Origin: an uncultured Corynebacterium sp.
GTDB taxonomy: Bacteria; Actinomycetota; Actinomycetes; Mycobacteriales; Mycobacteriaceae
Direction of reading: 5' to 3'
NCBI RefSeq assembly: GCF_946221155.1
Contig: NZ_CAMIAN010000042.1
Span: 1 to 16,640, forward strand
Length of the DNA stretch: 16,640 nt
Made by a program: the position numbers and the translations under genes. Of this stretch, positions 7,332-14,919 are shown piece by piece. Below the pieces are notes generated by a model, which had not been told where the DNA came from, made no database searches, and was given only the letters and a program-made list of their open reading frames with translations. How positions within the stretch are numbered: position 1 is the first letter of the stretch; each line of letters starts with the position of its first letter.

Positions 7332-8252
7332 GTGGAACAGCAAGAAGTGGAGCTTCCCTATCCCACACAGCTCACCGACCCCACCCGCATCCGCGCGGCG
7401 TACCTGCGCATGGCGAAGGTGGCGCTGGAGGAGGACTTCGGCGACGGCGCGGACGTCAGCACCCTGGCGACCGTGCCTGCCGAAGCCACCGGCTCGAAGG
7501 TCATGCGCGCCCGGCAGTCGGGCGTGATCAGCGGGCTGGATGCGCTGGCCATCGTCGCGGAAGTCGCCGACGAGCGGCACGTGGAGCTTGTCCCGCTGGT
7601 CGCCGACGGTGACCGCGTGGAAGCCGGGGCCGAGGTTGCCCGGGTGGAGGGCAAGATCCAGCACATCCTCATGCTCGAGCGCACCTTGCTGAACATCCTG
7701 AGCCACGCTTCCGGCATCGCCACCCAGACCCGCGCATGGGTCGATGCGGTCGAGGCCGCGGCCACCAGCCCGCGTGGCTGTAAGGTTCGCGATTCCCGCA
7801 AGACCCTGCCCGGCATGCGCATGCTGGAAAAGCGGGCGATCGTCCACGGTGGTGGCTATCCGCACCGCTACAACCTGGGTGACCAGGTAATGGTCAAAGA
7901 CAACCACGTGGAGCTCTCGAGCGCCGCCGAGGCGTACGCAAGGGTGCGGGAATTCTTGGGGGAGGACGCCACCACGTGGGTAGAGGTCGAGGTGGATACC
8001 CTGGACCAACTCTCCGACCTGCTGGCGGAGGGCAAGGCTCACCCGCCACAGGTGCTGCTGGATAACTTCACGGTGGAGGACACACGCAAGGCCGTGGAGC
8101 TGCGCGACAAGCTGGCTCCGCAGGTGCTGCTGGAATCCTCCGGCGGGCTCACTCTGGACGTCGCCGGGGACTATGCCGCCGCGGGCGTGGAATCCGTCGC
8201 CGTGGGCGGGCTGACCCACAGCGTGCGGGCGCTGGACATCGGCCTGGACTAG
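7332..8252 (+). CDS. nadC: Nicotinate-nucleotide pyrophosphorylase (carboxylating) NadC
   Basis: Quinolinate phosphoribosyltransferase: quinolinate + PRPP gives nicotinate mononucleotide, CO2 and pyrophosphate; it follows NadA directly. The protein has 306 residues from the GTG at 7332, preceded by GGGGAG at a good distance and starting two bases after nadA. Family motifs are complete: ERTLLNILSHASGIAT (116-131), DSRKTLPGMRMLEKRAIVHGGG (154-175, holding Arg156, Lys157 and His172), HRYNLGDQVMVKDNH (178-192), LLDNF and LESSGGL towards the C-terminus. It converges on the TPR-like gene, with only 13 bases between the two stop codons. Confidence 0.98.
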   Translation: MEQQEVELPYPTQLTDPTRIRAAYLRMAKVALEEDFGDGADVSTLATVPAEATGSKVMRARQSGVISGLDALAIVAEVADERHVELVPLVADGDRVEAGAEVARVEGKIQHILMLERTLLNILSHASGIATQTRAWVDAVEAAATSPRGCKVRDSRKTLPGMRMLEKRAIVHGGGYPHRYNLGDQVMVKDNHVELSSAAEAYARVREFLGEDATTWVEVEVDTLDQLSDLLAEGKAHPPQVLLDNFTVEDTRKAVELRDKLAPQVLLESSGGLTLDVAGDYAAAGVESVAVGGLTHSVRALDIGLD

Positions 8253-8256
8253 AGTC

Positions 8257-8278
8257 CTGGGCCTTTTAGGATTCCCAG
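8257..8278. terminator. Possible weak hairpin between convergent nadC and TPR-like gene
   Basis: CTGGG pairs with CCCAG around an inner CCT-TTT-AGG hairpin, with a 3-base bulge. It covers the space between the two convergent stop codons, so it could slow transcription from both sides. There is no T-run after the stem in either direction, so it is at best a weak terminator. Confidence 0.25.
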
Positions 8279-9510
8279 CGCTCCAGCGCCGCGCGTCGGC
8301 GTTGATCCAGCTCCGCGGCTATCTCTGCGTAGCCCAGCTCCGCGGCCGCGACTAGCGCCATGGAATAGCCGCCGATGGTGCGCGCGTCGTCGGCGCTGAA
8401 CTCCGACCACTCCGCCACCAGGCGGGCGTTCGCCAGAGCCTCCTCAAAAAGCCCGCAGTTTAAGGCGGCCTCCGCCAGGGTGTAGCGCAGGTTCAAAACA
8501 GCGGGGGATAGCGGGCATCCCTCCGTGGCGGCCAGCTCCGCGCTGGCGAGCTCCCAGGCCTCGCCCTCGCGCCCCTCACCGAGTAGAGCCATCGCCGCCA
8601 GACCCGCGCACTGCAGGGCGATCACTTCCGCGCCCAACTTCCCGGCCAGGCGCACGCATTCCTTCCAGTGATCCGCCACGGAAGCCAGGGAGGCATCATC
8701 GTCGATGCTTTCGGTGGCCCGGAACATCTCGAAGTGCGCCAGCATGTCGTGTGCCTCGTAGAGCGAGACTGTCTGCGAGTCAGTGCCACCGCCCAGCAGA
8801 GCATCATCTTCTAGCCGGTCGATCAGCGCCGTGACCCGATCAAAGGCCTCCTCGCGTCGCCCACGGAACCATGCCTCCTGCGCGAACCACAGCTGTTGGT
8901 CGGCCGTGCTCGGGGGTTTCGATCCGAACCTCCGCACGAGTTGGGCGAAGGTGTCGGCGAAGTCGAAGGCTGTGGCGTCACCAAAGGAACCAGAGAGATT
9001 CGTAGCGACCGCAAAGCCGGTCGTGGCGGCCGAGGTCAACCGCGCGGCGATCGACCTGGGCAGGTCGCGGTGGGTGATGTGCGGCGCCTCGGCAAGGGTG
9101 GGGGAATCCAGGTCCGGGCGGAAGTCGGCAAAGCCCTGCGCCAGCTGCGCCAACATCTCGCGTGGCGAGTGCAGCTCGGCCAGAGTGGCGGGACGCTCCT
9201 CCAAGGTCAGCGACTGGTGAGCAAGCAGCGCCAAGGCCTCCAACGCCAGCGCGTGATCGTCGTTGCTGCGCGCCCACGCCCGCAGGTCCCGCAAGGCAGC
9301 GATGGCCTCGTCGGCCAAACCCAAATGATCCGCGGCGCTGGCCCGCATGCTGTAGAACTCGCCCACCAGCTCGTCCGGCACCTCGTCGGGAGTGGCCAGC
9401 CAGTACTGCCGGGCGAAGTCGCTGGCCAGGCGCCAACTCGTCGCCGCGGAAGCCCCCGATTGGGCGGCGGCGCGGCTGTCCCGGAGCAGTGATAGGAGTG
9501 TCTGGGCCAT
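8266..9510 (-). CDS. Helical, TPR-like protein of unknown function
   Basis: A 414-residue soluble protein that is almost wholly alpha-helical and Ala/Leu/Glu-rich. Several helix pairs carry TPR-like spacing, for example ADHLGLADEAIAALRDLRAWA near 65-85, LWFAQEAWFRGRREEAFDRV in the middle and TLAEAALNCGLFEEALANARL near the end. There is no signal peptide, membrane segment or catalytic motif. I chose the ATG at 9510 over the one at 9534 because TAAAGT lies seven bases upstream, as for a leaderless message, and the protein then begins with a helix (MAQTLLSLLRD). It diverges from hisD across a 93-base spacer, converges with nadC and stops with TAA. The family is not one I can name; TPR-like folds usually act as protein-binding scaffolds (inference). 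Confidence 0.85.
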   Translation of the reverse strand: MAQTLLSLLRDSRAAAQSGASAATSWRLASDFARQYWLATPDEVPDELVGEFYSMRASAADHLGLADEAIAALRDLRAWARSNDDHALALEALALLAHQSLTLEERPATLAELHSPREMLAQLAQGFADFRPDLDSPTLAEAPHITHRDLPRSIAARLTSAATTGFAVATNLSGSFGDATAFDFADTFAQLVRRFGSKPPSTADQQLWFAQEAWFRGRREEAFDRVTALIDRLEDDALLGGGTDSQTVSLYEAHDMLAHFEMFRATESIDDDASLASVADHWKECVRLAGKLGAEVIALQCAGLAAMALLGEGREGEAWELASAELAATEGCPLSPAVLNLRYTLAEAALNCGLFEEALANARLVAEWSEFSADDARTIGGYSMALVAAAELGYAEIAAELDQRRRAALERWES

Positions 9511-9517
9511 GGCGTAA

Positions 9518-9523
9518 ACTTTA
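9518..9523 (-). promoter_or_regulatory. Candidate -10 element for leaderless TPR-like gene
   Basis: On the minus strand TAAAGT is followed by seven bases and then the ATG at 9510; no SD is present. The hexamer is identical to the one proposed before nadA. Confidence 0.42.
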
Positions 9524-9546
9524 GCCCAGTACATAACCGCACATAT

Positions 9547-9586
9547 TTAACCAGTATTAACCAGTATTAATCAGTTTTAATCAGTA
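9547..9586 (+). repeat. Four tandem 10-bp repeats upstream of hisD
   Basis: Four consecutive units with exact 10-base period: TTAACCAGTA (9547-9556), TTAACCAGTA (9557-9566), TTAATCAGTT (9567-9576), TTAATCAGTA (9577-9586). A degenerate fifth copy, TTAGCCCAGTA, lies at 9521-9531. The block is AT-rich in a GC-rich region and fills much of the spacer between the divergent TPR-like gene and hisD. A 10-base period repeats a site once per helical turn, which suits cooperative protein binding. The repeats also contain -10-like sequences (TATTAA at 9565-9570, TTTAAT at 9576-9581), so the hisD promoter may lie inside them. Confidence 0.9.
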
Positions 9587-9603
9587 AGGAAGCTGCGTAC
9601 ACG

Positions 9604-10956
9604 ATGACTAGCGCCCAGCTGGACTTTAGCCGGATCGATCTGCGGGGGCAGGCCCCGACTACCGCCGAGCTGCGCCATCGGCTGCCGCGCGGTGGCACGG
9701 ACGTGGACTCGGTGATCCCCACCGTCGCGCCAATCGTCGACCAGGTACGCCAGGGCGGGGCATGCGCGGCGCTGGAGATCGGGCAGCGTTTCGATGGCGT
9801 GACCCCGGATTCGGTGCGGGTCCCTGCCGAGGTTATTGACGCCGCCGTGGGGACTTTGGCCGACGATGTCATCGCTGCACTCGAAGAGGCCATCAAGCGG
9901 GTGCGTGCATTCCACTCCGCCATCCGGCCTGAAGACAACCAGGTGGAGGTCGCGCCGGGCGGCATTGTGACCGAGCGCTTCATCCCCGTTCAGCGCGTAG
10001 GCCTGTACGCGCCGGGCGGTAACGCGGTGTACCCGTCGAGCGTGATCATGAACGTCGTGCCGGCCCAGGAGGCCGGTGTGGAGTCCCTCGTGGTGGCCTC
10101 CCCACCGCAGGAGGGCGGCTGGCCGCACCCGACCGTGCTGGCGGCCTGCAAGCTGCTGGGTGTGGACGAGGTATGGGCCGTCGGCGGGGCGCAGGCAGTG
10201 GCGTTGCTCGCACATGGCTCCACAGCAGAGGGCGGCGAGGAGCTAGAGCCCGTGGACATGGTGACCGGCCCGGGCAACATCTTCGTCACCGCCGCCAAGC
10301 GGCTATGCCGCTCCGTGGTGGGCATCGACTCCGAAGCGGGGCCGACCGAGATCGCCGTGCTGGCCGACGAGAGTGCCAATGCGGTGGAAATCGCCTACGA
10401 CCTGATTAGCCAGGCGGAGCACGACACGATGGCGGCCTCCGTGCTGATCACGGACAGCGAGAAACTGGCTGACGAGGTCGTGGCGGAGATGAACGAGCGC
10501 TACCACATCACCCAAAACTCCGAGCGCGTCGCCGAGGCCTTGGGCGGGCAGCAGTCCGGCGTGGTGCTGGTGGATGACATTGCCGCGGGCATCCGCGCGG
10601 CGAACGCCTATGGCGCCGAGCACCTGGAGATCCACACCGAGGATGCCCACGCGGTAGCAGCGCAGATCACCAACGCCGGTGCGATCTTCATCGGCCGCTT
10701 CAGCCCGGTACCGCTGGGCGACTATGCTGCGGGCTCCAACCACGTGTTGCCAACCTCCGGCACGGCGCGGCACTCCTCGGGGCTTTCCACGCTGACGTTC
10801 CTGAAGTCCGTGCACGTCATCGACTACAACGAGGAAGGCCTGCGGGGCGTGGCCGATACGGTGATCACCCTGTCGGAGTCCGAGGGGCTGCCCGCCCACG
10901 GCGAAGCCATCAGTGCACGTACAAACACAGCACGCACCAACGGAACGGAGGCCTAG
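9604..10956 (+). CDS. hisD: Histidinol dehydrogenase HisD
   Basis: Catalyses the last two steps of histidine synthesis: zinc-dependent, NAD-dependent oxidation of L-histidinol to histidinal and then to histidine. The 450-residue length is normal for actinobacteria. Conserved features are IDLRG near the start, VGLYAPGGNAVYPSSV (132-147), GPGN (222-225), the zinc ligands Gln270 and His273 in SQAEHD, Asp373 in GDYAAGSNHVLPTSG and His432 in LPAHGEAI, and the catalytic Glu339-His340 in GAEHLEI. Ligand positions are assigned by alignment with the E. coli enzyme from memory. The ATG at 9604 is preceded by AAGGAAG at 9586-9592, a long spacing of 11 bases. hisD is the first gene of the his cluster; hisC begins three bases after its stop. 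Confidence 0.98.
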   Translation: MTSAQLDFSRIDLRGQAPTTAELRHRLPRGGTDVDSVIPTVAPIVDQVRQGGACAALEIGQRFDGVTPDSVRVPAEVIDAAVGTLADDVIAALEEAIKRVRAFHSAIRPEDNQVEVAPGGIVTERFIPVQRVGLYAPGGNAVYPSSVIMNVVPAQEAGVESLVVASPPQEGGWPHPTVLAACKLLGVDEVWAVGGAQAVALLAHGSTAEGGEELEPVDMVTGPGNIFVTAAKRLCRSVVGIDSEAGPTEIAVLADESANAVEIAYDLISQAEHDTMAASVLITDSEKLADEVVAEMNERYHITQNSERVAEALGGQQSGVVLVDDIAAGIRAANAYGAEHLEIHTEDAHAVAAQITNAGAIFIGRFSPVPLGDYAAGSNHVLPTSGTARHSSGLSTLTFLKSVHVIDYNEEGLRGVADTVITLSESEGLPAHGEAISARTNTARTNGTEA

Positions 10957-10959
10957 ACC

Positions 10960-12081
10960 ATGGCCGAGCAGAACAACCAGATCTCCCTGGCCGACCTGCC
11001 ACTGCGCGAGGAGCTGCGCGGCAAGTCCGCCTACGGAGCCCCGCAGCTTTCCGTGGCTAATCAGCTGAACACCAACGAAAACCCCTACCCGCCGTCACCG
11101 GAGATTGTTGAGGGCATCGCCCGCCGCGTGACGGAACTGGGCAAGCAGCTGAACCGTTATCCCGACCGCGACGCAGTGGGGCTGCGCGAGGCCCTAGCGG
11201 CGTACGTGAGCCAGCAGACGGGTGTGGGCGTCACTAAAGAACAGGTGTGGGCAGCCAACGGCTCCAACGAGGTATTGCAGCAGCTCCTGCAGGCATTCGG
11301 TGGACCCGGGCGTAGCGCGATGGGCTTCGTACCGAGCTACTCTATGCACCCGATCCTGGCGGCGGGCACGCAGACGGAGTTCATTTCGGTCGAGCGCCGC
11401 GCCGAGAACCGCTTCGACATCGACGTGGACGAGGCACTTGCCGCCATCGACGAGCGTCAGCCGAACGTCATCTTTATTACGACGCCCAACAACCCCACCG
11501 GCAATAGCACGCCGCTGGCCGACATCGAGAAGATCCTGCAGGCAGCCCCCGGCATCGTGATCGTGGACGAGGCCTACGCGGAGTTCTCCGACGAGCCCAG
11601 CGCGGTGGGGCTGCTGGAGCAGTACCCGACAAAGCTGGTGGTTTCCCGCACCATGTCGAAGGCCTTCGACTTCGCCGGCGGGCGGCTGGGCTACTTCGTG
11701 GCCCACCCGGCGTTCATTGAGGCTGTGATGCTGGTGCGCCTGCCGTATCACCTGGCGACCTTGTCGCAGGCGGCGGCGGAGGTGGCGCTGGAGCACTCCG
11801 CGGCCACGCTGCAGACGGTGGCGAAGCTGCGCCAGGAACGCGACCGAGTGGTTGCTCGACTGCGCGAACTGGGCTACGACGTGATCGACTCGCACTCGAA
11901 CTTCGTGTTCTTCGGCGGCTTCGACCGCGTCGGCGATTCGGCCACGGTGTGGCAGCGCTTCCTGGACCAAGAGGTGCTGATCCGCGACGTCGGCGTAGCC
12001 GGCTGGCTGCGCGCGACGATTGGGCTGCCGGAGGAAAACGATGCGTTTCTTGCCGCCGCCGCCAAGATGATGGACGATTAG
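10960..12081 (+). CDS. hisC: Histidinol-phosphate aminotransferase HisC
   Basis: PLP-dependent transfer of the amino group from glutamate to imidazole acetol phosphate, giving histidinol phosphate. The protein has 373 residues, normal for class II fold-type I HisC. Visible motifs are LNTNENPYPPSP (36-47), ANGSNEVL (99-106), TTPNNPTGN (174-182), VDEAYAEF (202-209) and the PLP lysine Lys234 in SRTMSKAFDFAGGRLGY. The start ATG follows the hisD stop by three bases and has a strong GGAACGGAGG upstream. It may also serve aromatic or other aminotransferase roles, as some actinobacterial HisC proteins do, but the neighbours point to histidine. Confidence 0.97.
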   Translation: MAEQNNQISLADLPLREELRGKSAYGAPQLSVANQLNTNENPYPPSPEIVEGIARRVTELGKQLNRYPDRDAVGLREALAAYVSQQTGVGVTKEQVWAANGSNEVLQQLLQAFGGPGRSAMGFVPSYSMHPILAAGTQTEFISVERRAENRFDIDVDEALAAIDERQPNVIFITTPNNPTGNSTPLADIEKILQAAPGIVIVDEAYAEFSDEPSAVGLLEQYPTKLVVSRTMSKAFDFAGGRLGYFVAHPAFIEAVMLVRLPYHLATLSQAAAEVALEHSAATLQTVAKLRQERDRVVARLRELGYDVIDSHSNFVFFGGFDRVGDSATVWQRFLDQEVLIRDVGVAGWLRATIGLPEENDAFLAAAAKMMDD

Positions 12082-12146
12082 ACACACCAGACAGACGCTT
12101 CAAGAGTTTCAGACAGCAAGAGCAGAGAGGTAGGTGTAAAGCCACC
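12082..12146 (+). other. hisC-hisB gap with a 7-bp direct repeat
   Basis: A purine-rich 65-base gap inside the operon. CAGACAG occurs at 12088-12094 and 12110-12116. AGGTAGGTG near 12129-12136 can serve as the SD for the hisB GTG. I see no -10 at the leaderless position and no hairpin. Confidence 0.4.
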
Positions 12147-12761
12147 GTGGCCACGAACCCCACCCCGCGCATCGGGAAGGCCCAGCGCGCCACCAAAGAA
12201 TCAGACATCCAGGTCGAGTGGAACCTGGACGGAACCGGCAAGACCGACATTGATACGGGAGTGCCGTTTTTCGACCACATGCTGACCGCCCTCGGCGCGC
12301 ACGGTTCCTTCGACCTGAAGGTGCACGCCCGCGGCGACGTGGAGATCGACGCGCACCACACCGTCGAGGACACCGCCATCGTTATGGGCCAGGCGTTGGC
12401 GCAGGCGTTGAGCGACAAGGCGGGAATCCGCCGCTTCGGCGATGCCTTTATCCCGATGGACGAGACGCTGGCGCACGCTGCCGTGGACGTGTCCGGCCGC
12501 CCGTACTACGTGGGCGTGGGGGAGCCGGAGCAGATGCTCAGCGCGGTGATTGGTGGACACTACGCCACCGTCATCAACCAGCACTTCTTCGAGACTCTGG
12601 CGCTGAACTCGCGCATTGCCCTGCACGTGCGCTGCCTGTACGGCCGCGACCCGCACCACATCACTGAGGCGGAGTTTAAGGCCGTGGCCCGCGCATTGCG
12701 TGCCGCAGTGGAGGACGACCCGCGTGTGGGCGGGGTTCCGTCGACCAAGGGAACGCTGTAG
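12147..12761 (+). CDS. hisB: Imidazoleglycerol-phosphate dehydratase HisB
   Basis: Manganese-dependent dehydration of imidazole glycerol phosphate to imidazole acetol phosphate, the substrate of HisC. It is the stand-alone dehydratase form (204 residues), not the E. coli fusion with histidinol phosphatase. Metal-binding and active-site motifs are all present: FFDHML with His44, DAHHTVED (68-75, His70, His71, Glu74), His146 in NQHFFET and DPHHITEAEFKA (168-179, with His170, His171 and Glu175). The frame is open further upstream, to 11949 inside hisC, but the GTG at 12147 gives the normal family start (VATNPTPRIGKAQRATKE). The stop overlaps the GTG of the MFS gene by one base (TAGTG), so the two are translationally coupled. 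Confidence 0.97.
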   Translation: MATNPTPRIGKAQRATKESDIQVEWNLDGTGKTDIDTGVPFFDHMLTALGAHGSFDLKVHARGDVEIDAHHTVEDTAIVMGQALAQALSDKAGIRRFGDAFIPMDETLAHAAVDVSGRPYYVGVGEPEQMLSAVIGGHYATVINQHFFETLALNSRIALHVRCLYGRDPHHITEAEFKAVARALRAAVEDDPRVGGVPSTKGTL

Positions 12762-14110
12762 TGGCGCGCCCGAAGGCGCTGACCATTGAAGAACTAGAAA
12801 AGATCGATTCCGTGTGGAAGGCCCCGGGCCTGATCGCCACACTGGTGTCGGTCTTCTGTGCGTTCGGTGGCTGGGCGCTACTCCTGCCGGTCATCCCCCT
12901 GGCCGTGATCGATGGGGGCGGAACCGATAGCGTTGCGGGCCTGTCCACGGGTGTGTTCATGGCCGCCACCGTGTTGACGCAGGCCTTCACCCCGCGCCTG
13001 CTGCGCGCCGTGGGCTACGCGCCCGTGATGCTGGGTGCCGCGCTGCTGCTGGGCTTCCCGGCGCTGGCGTACGTGGCCGATATGTCCGCGGTGACGGTGC
13101 TGGCCATCGCCGCTGTGCGTGGCGTGGGCTTCGGCGCGGTGACGGTGACGGAGGCCGCTCTGATTGCGGAGCTGGTGCCGCCGCGCCTGGTGGGCCGGTC
13201 CTCCGGCGTGTTCGGCGCGACGGTGGGTGTGACGCAGCTGATTAGCTTTCCGCTGGGCATGTGGCTCTACGGCAGCTTCGGGCTGGTCGGAGTGTGCTCG
13301 GCCGCGGCGTTGTACTCGGCTGTGGGCGCCCTGGCCGCGCTGCAGCTGCCGAAGGTTGAGCGCGAGAACTCGCCCGGTGTGGCCGCCGATATTCCCGATA
13401 ACGCAACCGCGCAGACGGACTACACGCCAGAGGCTCCGCGCGTGGCCACGTGGAAGCTGGCCACTGTGCCGGGGCTTTCCATTGGCGCGGCGGCGGTGGG
13501 CTTCGCCGGATTCAGCACGTTCCTGGCGCCCGCCGCCGGCGAGATCGACGTGGCAGTGGCCGCCACTATTTCTGGTCTGGCGCTGAGTGTGGTGGGTCTG
13601 ATGCAGATCGGTTCCCGACTGTTCAGCGGTTGGTACGCCGACCGCGTGGGCGAGCCGGGGCGCCTGAACGCGCTGGGCTTGGTGCTGTGCGTGGTGGGTC
13701 TGACCTCCGCGGCCATCATGCTGGCGGTGCACCCCTCGGGCGGACTGCTACTGTTCTGGTCCCTGCTGTCTGCTGCGTTCTTCGGTGCGGGCTTCGGCAT
13801 CAATCAGACCGAGGCACTGCTGATGCTGTTCGACCGCCTGCCCAGGGCTGAGTCCGCCAAGGCCTCGGCGCTGTGGAACATGACCTTCGACGGCGGTACG
13901 GGCGTGGGCGCGATCCTGTTGGGATTTGTGGCCGGTGCGCTGACTTACCAGGGGGCCTTCATCACTGCCGGGGTGGTTGCCGCGTTTGGTTTCGTGGTGG
14001 CTATCCTCGACCGGATTGTGGGGCGTCACCGCGTCGCCGAGTACGGCAATGTGCGCGAAACATTGCGCCGAGTGCGACGGCGTGAATTGCGCCCGGGTAA
14101 GTCCGGCTAG
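12761..14110 (+). CDS. MFS transporter embedded in the his operon
   Basis: A 449-residue major facilitator superfamily protein with about 12 membrane segments in two halves, separated by a loop of roughly 35 residues (about 197-232, rich in Glu, Asp and Pro). The second half carries the family signature GSRLFSGWYADRVG (284-297), the counterpart of motif A. The N-terminus and the C-terminal tail (RRVRRRELRPGKSG) are cytoplasmic by the positive-inside rule. The start GTG overlaps the hisB stop by one base, and hisH follows 11 bases after the stop, so it is an operon member. An efflux-type permease sits between hisB and hisH in C. glutamicum too (recalled). The substrate is not shown by the sequence; export of histidine, a pathway intermediate or a related compound is an inference from context only. 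Confidence 0.92.
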   Translation: MARPKALTIEELEKIDSVWKAPGLIATLVSVFCAFGGWALLLPVIPLAVIDGGGTDSVAGLSTGVFMAATVLTQAFTPRLLRAVGYAPVMLGAALLLGFPALAYVADMSAVTVLAIAAVRGVGFGAVTVTEAALIAELVPPRLVGRSSGVFGATVGVTQLISFPLGMWLYGSFGLVGVCSAAALYSAVGALAALQLPKVERENSPGVAADIPDNATAQTDYTPEAPRVATWKLATVPGLSIGAAAVGFAGFSTFLAPAAGEIDVAVAATISGLALSVVGLMQIGSRLFSGWYADRVGEPGRLNALGLVLCVVGLTSAAIMLAVHPSGGLLLFWSLLSAAFFGAGFGINQTEALLMLFDRLPRAESAKASALWNMTFDGGTGVGAILLGFVAGALTYQGAFITAGVVAAFGFVVAILDRIVGRHRVAEYGNVRETLRRVRRRELRPGKSG

Positions 14111-14121
14111 GATTACCAGTT

Positions 14122-14850
14122 ATGAATTCTTCTCTTTCTTCTCGACGCCCACATGTCGCCCTCCTGGACTACGGCAGCGGAAACGTGCGCTCCGCCCAGC
14201 GAGCGGTTGAAAAGGCAGGGGCCGAGGTTGAGGTGACCCGCGACCCGGAGACGGTGCAGCGGGCCGACGGGCTGCTGGTGCCGGGCGTGGGCGCCTACAG
14301 CGCGTGCATGCAGCAGCTGCACAGCGTGTACGGGGATCGTCTGATCGGCCAGCGACTGGCGGGCGGGCGCCCGGTGCTGGGCATCTGTGTGGGCATGCAG
14401 ATCCTCTTTGACCGGGGAGTGGAGTTCGCGGAAGGCAAGGGAGAAGCTGGCCCAGAAGAAGCTGGCTTTACGGAGGGCATGGGCGAGTGGCCCGGCACCG
14501 TGGAAAAGCTGGATGCCGATGTGCTGCCGCACATGGGGTGGAACACCGTAGAAGTCGGCGACGGCTCATCGGCCAGCGCACTGGGCAAGCCTGCCTCTGA
14601 GCCGACAAAGATGTTCGCCGGGATTAAGGAGTCCGAGCGCTTCTACTTCGTCCACTCGTATGGAGTGCAGGAGTGGGAGCTGCTGACCGACGGGCGCACC
14701 GAGCCACCGTTGGTGCACTGGGCGGGCCACGGTCGCAGCCGCTTTGTTGCGGCTGTGGAGAACGGTCCGCTGTGGGCTACCCAGTTCCACCCGGAGAAGT
14801 CTGGCGATGCGGGGCTACGGCTACTGAAGAACTGGGTGGACACACTCTAG
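14122..14850 (+). CDS. hisH: Imidazole glycerol phosphate synthase glutaminase subunit HisH
   Basis: Class I glutamine amidotransferase that delivers ammonia to HisF, which makes imidazole glycerol phosphate and AICAR. The catalytic triad is present: Cys89 in LGICVGMQILF, and His223 and Glu225 in TQFHPEKS. Other family marks are LDYGSGNVRSAQRAVEKAG (15-33), PGVGAY and LPHMGWN (135-141). At 242 residues it is about 35 longer than the mycobacterial enzyme; the extra length lies at the N-terminus and in two inserts, about 104-124 (Gly/Glu-rich) and 146-164 (Gly/Ser/Pro-rich), both away from the catalytic motifs. The ATG at 14122 has AGGA at a suitable distance. Its partner hisF is not in the window and would be expected just after impA. 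Confidence 0.97.
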   Translation: MNSSLSSRRPHVALLDYGSGNVRSAQRAVEKAGAEVEVTRDPETVQRADGLLVPGVGAYSACMQQLHSVYGDRLIGQRLAGGRPVLGICVGMQILFDRGVEFAEGKGEAGPEEAGFTEGMGEWPGTVEKLDADVLPHMGWNTVEVGDGSSASALGKPASEPTKMFAGIKESERFYFVHSYGVQEWELLTDGRTEPPLVHWAGHGRSRFVAAVENGPLWATQFHPEKSGDAGLRLLKNWVDTL

Positions 14851-14919
14851 CTCTAGAAATAGCACTAGTTTTCCTTGATTTAACCGTCGCCGACCTCGAT
14901 ACACGTTAAGATTCTCCCT
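14851..14919 (+). other. hisH-hisA spacer with clustered CTAG
   Basis: A 69-base AT-richer spacer. Three CTAG tetramers occur within 22 bases (14847-14850 in the hisH stop region, 14853-14856, 14865-14868), followed by a short T-run after the third. No stem of useful length precedes the T-run, so I do not call a terminator. The spacer breaks the tight packing of the operon and carries the hisA promoter candidate. Confidence 0.45.
14907..14912 (+). promoter_or_regulatory. Candidate internal -10 element for leaderless hisA transcript
   Basis: TAAGAT followed by seven pyrimidine-rich bases and the hisA ATG at 14920. The bases before the ATG (TCTCCCT) cannot act as an SD, so translation from a leaderless message is the simplest reading. 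Confidence 0.45.

Noticed and set aside
6990..8219. Long minus-strand open frame (409 codons) opposite nadA and nadC
   Set aside because: Shadow caused by GC-rich codon bias; the plus strand has complete NadA and NadC with all catalytic residues.
11949..12146. N-terminal extension of the hisB frame into hisC
   Set aside because: Arg-rich out-of-frame translation of hisC; GTG at 12147 gives normal HisB length.
12878..13732. Minus-strand open frame opposite the MFS gene
   Set aside because: His/Gln/Arg-rich translation typical of antisense frames over Ala/Val/Leu-rich membrane proteins.
14851..14872. Terminator after hisH
   Set aside because: A short T-run is present but no stable stem precedes it; clustered CTAG alone is not evidence for termination.
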